The position numbers and the translations under genes were made by a program. Positions 53,180 through 64,000 of a stretch of DNA of 64,000 nucleotides are shown here, piece by piece. The notes below the pieces were generated by a model that ran no database searches, was not told the origin of the DNA, and worked only from the letters and a program-made list of their open reading frames with translations. The stretch covers positions 310,001-374,000 of the forward strand of contig CAVZGE010000003.1 of NCBI GenBank assembly GCA_963774745.1, in the 5' to 3' direction. The first letter of the stretch is position 1. Each line of letters starts with the position of its first letter. The stretch is from Prado023 sp963774745 (GTDB lineage Bacteria; Actinomycetota; Actinomycetes; S36-B12; CAIYMF01).

Positions 53180-54872
53180 ATGAGCAGCCCAGACGGTCGT
53201 GCGCGGTGGGAGGCGGACTACGACGCCGCCGTGGAGTCCGGCAGGGTCCGCGACGCGGACTTCAGCACCCTCTCCGGGGACGTTGTGGCGCCCGTGTACG
53301 GACCACCCGATGGCGCGGAGCCCGTGGCCCAGATCGGCTGGCCCGGCCGGTTCCCCTTCACCCGCGGCCTGTACCCGACGGGCTATCGGGGTCGGCTGTG
53401 GACCATCCGGCAGTTCGCCGGGTTCGGCAACGCCGAACAGACCAACGGCCGGTTCCGCGACATCCTGGCCGCCGGCGGCGGTGGGCTGTCGGTCGCGTTC
53501 GACATGCCCACCCTCATGGGCCGCGACTCCGACGATGCGCTCGCACGCGGGGAGGTCGGCCATTGCGGGGTCGCGATCGACTCCGCGGTAGACATGGAGG
53601 TCCTGTTCTCGGGGATCCCACTGGCGGACGTCACGACCTCGATGACGATCTCGGGCCCGGCCGTGCCCATCTTCGCGATGTACGTGGTGGCCGCGGAGCG
53701 CCAGGGCGCGGACATCCGCCACCTCGACGGCACCCTGCAGACCGACATCTTCAAGGAGTACACCGCCCAGAAGGAGTGGCTGTTCGGCCCTGAGCCGCAC
53801 CTGCGCCTGATCGGCGACCTGATGGAGTGGGTCGGCGCGAACGTGCCGAGGTACAAGCCCCTGAGCGTGTCCGGCTACCACATCCGGGAGGCGGGCGCGA
53901 CAGCCGCACAGGAGCTGGCCTTCACGCTCGCCGACGGCTTCGGGTACGTCGAGCTCGGCCTGTCGCGTGGGTTGGACGTCGACGCGTTCGCCCCGGGGTT
54001 GTCGTTCTTCTTCGACGCGCACATCGACTTCTTCGAGGAGATCGCGAAGTTCCGGGCTGCGCGCCGGATCTGGGCGCGCTGGCTGCGCGACGAGTACGGC
54101 GCCACCACGGAACGTGCCCAGTGGCTGCGCTTCCACACGCAGACCGCCGGGGTCAGCCTGACCGCTGCCCAGCCGGACAACAACATCGTCCGAACCGCGG
54201 TCGAGGCGCTGGCGGCGGTGCTCGGTGGCACCAACTCGCTGCACACGAACGCCCTGGACGAGGTGCTCGCCCTGCCCAGCGAGAAGGCCGCGCAGATCGC
54301 GCTGCGAACCCAGCAGGTGATCGCCGAGGAGACCGGGGTGGCCAACGTCGCCGACCCCTTGGGTGGCAGCTGGTACGTCGAGGCGCTGACCGATCGGATC
54401 GAGGCCCAGGCCGAGGCGCATCTTCGCCCAGATCCGTGAGCTCGGCGACCGGCGCCAGCCCGACGGCCTGCATCCGATCGGCCCGATCACCTCGGGGCTG
54501 CTGGCCGGGATCGAGTCCGGATGGTTCACGGGGCTGATCGCCGACGCTGCCTTCGACCACCAGCGCGCCGTGGAGGACGGGCGCAAGCGGGTGGTCGGCG
54601 TCAACGTGCACACCGACGCCATCGAGACCCCGCTGGAGATCCTGCGCGTCTCACACGAGGTCGAGCAGGTCCAGGTCGCCCAGCTCGCCGAGCGCCGCGC
54701 GGCGCGGGACCCGGCCGCAGTGGAGAAGGCCCTGGCCCTCCTGGCCGAGGCCTCGCGGGGTGACACCAACCTGGTCCCGCTGCTGATCGACGCCGCCAGG
54801 GCGGAGGCAACGCTCGGCGAGATGTGCGACGTGCTGCGTGCCGAGTGGGGCAGCTACCGCGAGCCCATCTGA
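53180..54872 (+). pseudogene. Isobutyryl-CoA mutase-like large subunit (IcmA type), frame broken by a +1 shift
   Basis: Catalytic large subunit of a two-chain B12 mutase; about 564 aa when restored, ending WGSYREPI with no B12 domain, so a small IcmB-like subunit must come from elsewhere. Substrate determinants are Phe79 (IRQFAGFG) and Gln197 (TAQKEW), matching the Phe80/Gln198 reported for Streptomyces IcmA, where methylmalonyl-CoA mutases have Tyr and Arg. The frame breaks near 54415-54421: dropping one G from GAGG gives AERIFAQIRELGD and joins the two parts. It is often annotated as methylmalonyl-CoA mutase large subunit; the residues favour isobutyryl-/n-butyryl-CoA isomerisation. Confidence 0.8.
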
Positions 54873-54899
54873 CCCCGGCGCTGGCTGGGGCGCGCGCCC

Positions 54900-55661
54900 T
54901 CAGGTCCCGGCGGGGCGCTGCGCGCGGATGCTCGCCAGCAGCGCCAGGACCTCGACCATCGCCCCCGGGTCGGGCACCCGGTGGCGCGCCAGGCTCGCGC
55001 CGGCTCCGACCTTGATCGAGACATCCGTCGGCCGCAGGACGGCCATCGCGGACTCGTCGGTCACGTCGTCGCCGGCGAAGAGCACCCGCCGTGCTGGGTC
55101 GGCGTCGATGAGTGATTGCAGTGCCGACCCCTTGTCCAGCGGCCGGGTGGACATCTCGATCACGAGCTTGCCCTCGAGGCAGAACGTGCCGGCCATGTCA
55201 TCTGCCAGGCCGCGGACCAGGTCCAGGGCGCGCTCCTGGTCGGCTGGTGCGCATCCGCGCACGTGCACGGCCAGGCCCGCCGGCTTGTCCTCCACGCGCA
55301 CCCGGGGGATCGGGTCCACCGCGGCGGTGACGCGGGCCCGCACGTCGGCCAGCAGCGCGGACTCGTCCGCGGTCAGGTCGAGGTCGGCCCCGATCTCCTG
55401 CCCGTGGGACCCCACCAGCAGGGCCACGCCGCCGGCCCCGCTGACCTGGGCCAGGTCCCGCCGGGAGCGCCCGGACACCAGCACGACCTGCGTGCCCGGT
55501 GCCTCCCCGAGCCGACCCAGCAGCTCCAGGACCCCCGGTACCGGGCGGGCGGCGGACGGCACGTCCACGATCGGCGAGAGCGTCCCGTCGAAGTCCAGCG
55601 CGACCAGCAGCGGCTCGGCCTCGCCCAGGGCCTGCAGGGCCGCCATCAGGTCAGGGGACAT
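54900..55661 (-). CDS. otsB: Trehalose-6-phosphate phosphatase
   Basis: HAD-family phosphatase that releases trehalose from trehalose-6-phosphate; 253 aa. Motif I LVALDFDGTLSPI (nucleophile Asp), motif II VSGRSRRDL, and motif III/IV GDDVTDESAMAV are intact. Its ATG overlaps the last 11 bp of otsA, so the two are translationally coupled. Converges on the IcmA-like gene 27 bp away. Confidence 0.95.
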   Translation of the reverse strand: MSPDLMAALQALGEAEPLLVALDFDGTLSPIVDVPSAARPVPGVLELLGRLGEAPGTQVVLVSGRSRRDLAQVSGAGGVALLVGSHGQEIGADLDLTADESALLADVRARVTAAVDPIPRVRVEDKPAGLAVHVRGCAPADQERALDLVRGLADDMAGTFCLEGKLVIEMSTRPLDKGSALQSLIDADPARRVLFAGDDVTDESAMAVLRPTDVSIKVGAGASLARHRVPDPGAMVEVLALLASIRAQRPAGT

Positions 55662-57126
55662 CGGGTGCCTGCGTCGCCGAGAGGGTGCTCAGGAAGTCTG
55701 CGGCCCAGGCGGCCACGTCGTCGGTGGTCACTCCTGCGCGCAGGGCGTGCATCCGGTCCGCAGCCTGCTCCGGGGATTCCCCCAGGGCCGCCATGATCGC
55801 GTTCTTCATGCCCCGGATGTCGTAGGGGTTGACCAGCCACGCCTGGGCCATCTGCTCGGCCGCACCGGTGAACTCGCTGAGGACCAGTGCCCCGCGATCG
55901 TCGATCCTCGCGGCCACGTACTCCTTGGCCACCAGGTTCATCCCGTCGCGCAGCGGCGTCACCAGCATCACGTCCGCCGCCACGTACAGCGCGGCGAGCT
56001 CGTCGGGGGCCATGGACTGGTGCATGTAGTGGATCGGGTTCGTCCCGACCGGCCCCAGGGCCCCGTTGGCGCGGCTGACCAGCAGCTCCACGTCGTCGCG
56101 GATCTTCTGGTACTCCTCCACCTTGGCCCGCGTGGGCGGCGCGACCTGGATGAAGGCGGTCCGCTGTGGGTCGAGGTCGCCGTCGAGCATGAGCTCGGTG
56201 ACGGCCTGGATCCGCACGTCGATCCCCTTCGTGTAGTCCAGCCGGTCCACGCCCAGGAGCAGGACCTCGGGATCGCCGACGTCGGCGCGGATCTGCCGGG
56301 CACGCTCCTGCACCTCGGGGCGTGCTGCCAGGTCGGCGTAGTCGCTGGCCCGGATGCCGATCGGGAACGCCCGGATGACCACCGGGCGGGCCCCACCATC
56401 CTGGGCGACGTGCAGCTCGCCGTGGTAGTCCACGACATCGGCGAAGCGGCGGGCCGCGCGCTGGAAGTTGATCACCGCGTCGCTGGTCTGGAAGCCGACG
56501 ACGTCGGCGCCGAGCAGCCCCTCGATGACCTGCGAGCGCCAGGGCAGCTGGCTGAAGATCTCCACCGGGGGGAACGGGATGTGCAGGAAGAACCCGATGC
56601 GCAGGTCGGGCCGGCGGGCGCGCAGCAGCGCGGGGACAAGCTGCAGCTGGTAGTCGTGGACCCACACCCGAGCACCGATCCGGGCGGTGTCGGCCACGAT
56701 GCCGGCGAACCGCTCGTTGACCGCGCGGTGGGCCTCGAACTCGCTGCGGTGGTACACCGGCGCGACGATGCCCCCGTGGTAGTTCGGCCAGAGCGCACCG
56801 TTGGCGAACCCGTCGTAGTGCGCGGCCACCTCAGCGCTCGTGAGCGGGACCTCCACCAGCTCGACGTCGCCGATCCTCGCGGGCAGCTTCGTGGGCGCCG
56901 GGTGCTCGGAGTCGGCCACCGCGTCGCTGAACTGCCCGCTCCAGCCGACCCAGAGGGCCTCAGTCTCGCGCAGGACGGACTCCATGGCCGAGACCAGGCC
57001 ACCGGGGGCGCGCCGCCAGCCCTCGTCGCCGGCGAACTCCACCGGCAGCCGGTTGGCCACGATCACCAGGTCGGGCCCGTCGTGGTCCGGCCCGGTCCCA
57101 CGCCTGCCCCGAGTGGTCAGTCTCAC
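55651..57126 (-). CDS. otsA: Trehalose-6-phosphate synthase
   Basis: GT20 retaining glycosyltransferase that joins UDP- or GDP/ADP-glucose to glucose-6-phosphate; 491 aa. N-terminal LVIVANRLPVEF and GGLVSAMESVL, VWVHDYQLQLVPALLR, LGVDRLDYTKGID and the C-terminal TPLRDGMNLVAKEYVA. GTG 57126 follows treS by 25 bp, with GAAGGGG upstream, so treS-otsA-otsB is one operon in that order. Confidence 0.95.
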   Translation of the reverse strand: MRLTTRGRRGTGPDHDGPDLVIVANRLPVEFAGDEGWRRAPGGLVSAMESVLRETEALWVGWSGQFSDAVADSEHPAPTKLPARIGDVELVEVPLTSAEVAAHYDGFANGALWPNYHGGIVAPVYHRSEFEAHRAVNERFAGIVADTARIGARVWVHDYQLQLVPALLRARRPDLRIGFFLHIPFPPVEIFSQLPWRSQVIEGLLGADVVGFQTSDAVINFQRAARRFADVVDYHGELHVAQDGGARPVVIRAFPIGIRASDYADLAARPEVQERARQIRADVGDPEVLLLGVDRLDYTKGIDVRIQAVTELMLDGDLDPQRTAFIQVAPPTRAKVEEYQKIRDDVELLVSRANGALGPVGTNPIHYMHQSMAPDELAALYVAADVMLVTPLRDGMNLVAKEYVAARIDDRGALVLSEFTGAAEQMAQAWLVNPYDIRGMKNAIMAALGESPEQAADRMHALRAGVTTDDVAAWAADFLSTLSATQAPDVP

Positions 57127-57151
57127 CAGGAATCACGTCCCCTTCGTCGTC

Positions 57152-58837
<1,686 letters not shown>

Positions 58838-58844
58838 GCCCTTG

Positions 58845-58850
58845 AGGCTA
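58845..58850 (-). promoter_or_regulatory. -10 box TAGCCT of treS, leaderless spacing
   Basis: TAGCCT on the minus strand is 7 nt before ATG 58837. Confidence 0.45.
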
Positions 58851-58969
58851 GTTGCCCGCAGGGTCCGAGGGCCAGCGAGCGACCGACTCGGGGCGCCCTC
58901 TGTGCCCAGCGGTCGTGACCGGCGCCGCGGGGATGCGGCGGTCGGCTGCCAGCACCCAGCGGTGGATGG

Positions 58970-58975
58970 GAGAAT
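58970..58975 (+). promoter_or_regulatory. -10-like GAGAAT of the thioredoxin-TPR gene
   Basis: GAGAAT is 6 nt before ATG 58982, the leaderless layout; the first base departs from TANNNT. Confidence 0.35.
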
Positions 58976-58981
58976 GCCGCC

Positions 58982-59923
58982 ATGAGCAACCTGTCTGGAT
59001 ATGGAGCTGTCGACCTCGGTGCCCTGGCCGCAGCGCGGGAGGCGCAGGCACAGGCGCAGGCACGTGCCGCCGAGCGCACCGCGAACCCGCATGCGCTGCC
59101 CGTGGTCATCGACGTGAGCGATGCGAGCTTCCAGGACGACGTGATGGACGCCTCGATGCAGGTCCCCATCGTCCTGGACCTGTGGGCCACGTGGTGCGGA
59201 CCCTGCAAGACGCTGTCCCCCATCCTCGAGCGACTGGCCGATGAGTACGCCGGCCGGTGGATCCTGGCCAAGGTTGACGTCGACGCCAACCCGGCGATCG
59301 CCCAGGCCTTCCAGGTGCAGTCGATCCCCAGCGTCTTCGCCGTGGTCGGGGGACGCCCCCTGCCGCTCTTCCAGGGCGCACTGCCCGAGCAACAGGTCCG
59401 GGCGTACCTCGAGGAGCTGCTCAAGCTCGCGGAGGCCAACGGCGTGAACGGCACCGTGGGCGGCGCGGCGGGTGCCGACCCTGCCCAGGAGGAACCAGCC
59501 GAGCCGCCCGCGGACCCGCGGATGGAGGCCGCCTACGACGCCATCGAGGCGGGGGACTGGGCGGCGGCCCGCTCGGCCTACCAGTCGATCCTCGACACGG
59601 CCCCGGCCGACCCGGTCGCGAGAGCAGGGCTCGCCCTCGTGGGCGTCTTCGAGCGCGTGGATGGCGCAGACCACGCCGCGGTGCTCGCCGCGGCCGACGC
59701 GTCCCCCGACGACCTGGTCGCCCAGGAGCGCGCGGCCGACGTCCTGGTGCTCGACGGGCGACCGGTGGAGGCCTTCGCCCGGCTCACCGGTGCGATCCGC
59801 TTCACCGTTGGCGAGGACCGGGACCGCCTGCGCACCCATCTGCTGGACCTGTTCGAGGTCGTCGGTCCCGACGACCCGTCCGTGGTGCGCGCGCGCATCG
59901 ACCTGGCCAACGCCCTGTTCTGA
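58982..59923 (+). CDS. Thioredoxin-domain protein with C-terminal TPR (CnoX/YbbN-like)
   Basis: 313 aa. A 35-residue Ala/Gln-rich N terminus is followed by a thioredoxin fold with active site WCGPCK (Cys72, Cys75) and the cis-Pro in SIPSVFAV, then an acidic Pro-rich linker and a C-terminal TPR-like helical part (about 180-313: YDAIEAGDWAAARSAYQSIL...). In proteobacterial CnoX the combination acts as a redox-controlled holdase. Gene order next to glgB/glgE is the one I recall in mycobacteria. Divergent from treS; no known role in glycogen metabolism. Confidence 0.88.
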   Translation: MSNLSGYGAVDLGALAAAREAQAQAQARAAERTANPHALPVVIDVSDASFQDDVMDASMQVPIVLDLWATWCGPCKTLSPILERLADEYAGRWILAKVDVDANPAIAQAFQVQSIPSVFAVVGGRPLPLFQGALPEQQVRAYLEELLKLAEANGVNGTVGGAAGADPAQEEPAEPPADPRMEAAYDAIEAGDWAAARSAYQSILDTAPADPVARAGLALVGVFERVDGADHAAVLAAADASPDDLVAQERAADVLVLDGRPVEAFARLTGAIRFTVGEDRDRLRTHLLDLFEVVGPDDPSVVRARIDLANALF

Positions 59924-59926
59924 TGT

Positions 59927-59969
59927 GCTGATCGAGGGGGCCGGGCCCCGCCCGACTCCCTCGATCAGC
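59927..59969. terminator. Bidirectional hairpin between the thioredoxin gene and glgB
   Basis: GCTGATCGAGGG and CCCTCGATCAGC pair perfectly (12 bp) around a 19-nt G+C-rich loop in the gap between two convergent genes. Confidence 0.6.
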
Positions 59970-59977
59970 TACCGGGC

Positions 59978-62289
<2,312 letters not shown>

Positions 62290-62293
<4 letters not shown>

Positions 62294-64000
62294 GGCATCC
62301 TCTCGAGAACGACGGCGTGTGCACAGGTGAAGTTGGGGTCGTGCCGGATGTAGTTGTGCGCGCCCCACGCCCAGGTCTGGCCGGTGATCAGGTCGCGCGC
62401 GAGGACCCGCTCGTCGTCGCCGAAGCCCAGCGCCCTGAGGTCCAGGTGCAGTACGCCGGCCTGCGGGCCGTTCGGGTCCAGCACGCAGGTGACGACCACG
62501 ACCTCGTCGCCGGCGCGCTTCGACCACGCGATCAGCTGCGGGTTGTCGATGGTCTCGAACCGCAGGTTGCGCAGCTCGTGGAAGGCGGGATGCTCCCGCC
62601 GGATCCGGTTGAGCATCGTCAGGTAGGGCACGAGGCTGGTGTGCGACGCCGCCGCCCAGTCGCGGGGGCGGTACTGGAACTTCTCGGAGTCCAGGTACTC
62701 CTCCTTGCCGGGAGCCAGCGGCTTGTGCTCGTAGACCTCGAAGCCGGCGTACACGCCGTAGGTGGGGGCCAGCAGGGCCGCGAGCGTCGCGCGGATGGCG
62801 AAGGCGGCCTTGTTGCCCGACTGCAGGTAGAACGGGTTGATGTCCGGGGTGTTCACGAAGCAGTTGGGTCGCATGTAGTCCGCGGCGAAGGTGCTCAGCT
62901 CCGTGAAGTAGGTCTCCAGCTCCCACTTGGTGTTGCGCCACGTGAAGTAGGTGTAGCTCTGGTGGAACCCGACCGTGCCCAGGGTGCGCATCATGGCCGG
63001 GCGGGTGAACGCCTCGGCCAGGAACAGCACGTCGGGGTCGGTCGCGTGGATCCTGGCGAACAGGACCTCCCAGAACTCCACGGTCTTGGTGTGCGGGTTG
63101 TCCACCCGGAAGATCCGCACCCCCTTGCCCATCCACAGCCGCAGGATCCGCTCGCACTCGGCGACCAGGCCCTCGAAGTCGGCGTCGAAGGCGATCGGGT
63201 AGATGTCCTGGTACTTCTTCGGCGGGTTCTCCGCATAGGCGATGGACCCATCCGCCCGGGTGGTGAACCACTCGGGATGCTCGGCGACCCACGGGTGGTC
63301 CGGCGACGCCTGGAGGGCGAAGTCCAGGGCGATCTCCAGGCCGTTCTCGGCGGCCACCGACATGAAGTGCTCGAAGTCCGCCATCGTGCCCAGGTCGGGG
63401 TGGACGGTGTCGTGGCCGCCCGCCTCCGAGCCGATCGCCCAGGGCGAGCCGGGATCATCGGGACCGGGGGTCAACGTGTTGTTCGGGCCCTTGCGGAACG
63501 TGCGGCCGATCGGGTGGATCGGGGGCAGGTAGACCACGTCGAAGCCCATGGCGGCCACGGCGGGCAGGCGCTTGGCCGCAGTCTGGAACGTGCCCGACCG
63601 CGGCGGGTTGAGGGTCGCGCCCTCGGAGCGCGGGAAGAACTCGTACCAGGCGCCGTACAGGGCACGCCGGCGCTCGACGCGCACCGGCCAGGGGCCGGAC
63701 ATGTGCGGCAGCTCGCGCAGCGGGAACTCGTCGAGGGCTGCCCGGACCGCGGGGGCCTCGGCGGCGTACAGGCGCTGGGCCGCGGTCTCGTCGGTGTCGC
63801 GCATCGCGGCCGCCGCCTCGGCGAGCACCTTTCGGGCGTGCTGCGTCCCGGCCTGTGCCGCGGCGCGGTCCAGGACCCGGGCACCTTCCTCCAGCTCGAG
63901 CTCGACGTCGATCCCGGCCGGCAGCTTGATCTCGGCCTTGTGCTTCCACGTCTCGTAGGGATCGCCGGCGGTGACGATGTAGTAGGTCCAGTCGCCCTCC
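62290..64000 (-). CDS. glgE: Alpha-1,4-glucan:maltose-1-phosphate maltosyltransferase, 5' end outside the window
   Basis: GH13_3 enzyme that extends alpha-glucan from maltose-1-phosphate. The last 512 codons from GTG 63828 plus about 57 more codons up to the window edge are open and family-like (DWTYYIVTAGDPYETWKHK is part of the N-terminal Ig-like domain), so GTG 63828 is internal and the start lies beyond 64000. Catalytic features: FDVVYLPPIHPIGRTFRKG, nucleophile Asp in IFRVDNPHTKTVEFWEVL, acid/base Glu in VLFLAEAFTRPAMM and FVNTPDINPF. About 100 N-terminal residues are missing from view. Maltose-1-phosphate could come from TreS plus a maltokinase not in this window. Confidence 0.95.

Noticed and set aside
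53180..54872. Calling the mutase beside meaB a methylmalonyl-CoA mutase
   Set aside because: The two substrate-determining positions are Phe and Gln as in IcmA, and there is no B12 domain; the MeaB neighbour alone does not decide the substrate.

Overview
This is a gene-dense window of very high G+C DNA from an actinobacterium (class Actinomycetes; order not resolvable from here). The evidence is codon use, the mismatch endonuclease NucS, a MurA with Asp in place of the active-site Cys, the GlgE maltosyl-transfer pathway, an LPXTG surface protein and many TANNNT promoters placed 6-7 nt before start codons. The order argS-lysA-hom-thrC-thrB-rho-rpmE-prfA-prmC-sua5-(glyA)-wecA-atp operon-cobalamin adenosyltransferase-murA, followed by nucS, methylmalonyl-CoA epimerase, a thiolase, a thioredoxin, glgB and glgE, matches the order I recall from Mycobacterium tuberculosis and Streptomyces. 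Lineage-specific genes are inserted into that frame.

Layout. 1-7.3 kb: the 3' part of a secreted trypsin-like protein, an M20 peptidase and a 1492-aa LPXTG-anchored VWA protein. 7.4-11.2 kb: formate/nitrite transporter, tRNA-Arg(CCG), argS and a frameshifted YihY/BrkB gene. 11.3-16.3 kb: lysA and hom-thrC-thrB (aspartate-family amino acids). 16.3-21.1 kb: rho, an MFS exporter, rpmE and prfA. 21.2-26.7 kb: a two-component system followed by an osmoprotectant ABC transporter whose second permease is fused to the binding protein. 26.7-31.6 kb: prmC, sua5, glyA, wecA and two small AtpI-like membrane proteins. 31.6-38.7 kb: complete F1Fo ATP synthase operon. 38.9-40.8 kb: divergent PduO-type adenosyltransferase and murA. 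41.0-54.9 kb: acyl-CoA genes of the ethylmalonyl-CoA pathway and related mutases (3-hydroxybutyryl-CoA dehydrogenase, ethylmalonyl-CoA mutase, a tandem double dehydrogenase, crotonyl-CoA carboxylase/reductase, epimerase, thiolase, MeaB and an IcmA-like mutase), with nucS and three small hydrolase/hypothetical genes between them. 54.9-64 kb: trehalose and alpha-glucan metabolism (otsB, otsA, treS, a thioredoxin-TPR gene, glgB, partial glgE).

How the genes fit together. The 41-55 kb block can condense acetyl-CoA to acetoacetyl-CoA, reduce it, carboxylate crotonyl-CoA to ethylmalonyl-CoA, and epimerise and isomerise it to methylsuccinyl-CoA. The cob(I)alamin adenosyltransferase supplies coenzyme B12 and MeaB protects a mutase. 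Methylsuccinyl-CoA dehydrogenase, mesaconyl-CoA hydratase, malyl-CoA lyase and a classical methylmalonyl-CoA mutase are not in this window. Two operons of this block, starting with the 3-hydroxybutyryl-CoA dehydrogenase and with ccr, carry nearly the same 22-bp palindrome in the same orientation about 42 nt before their start codons. This is the best candidate here for an undescribed regulatory circuit.

Three conserved genes (YihY, thiolase, IcmA) are each interrupted by one apparent single-base indel. Sequencing or assembly error is the likeliest cause, and all three are recorded as broken reading frames.
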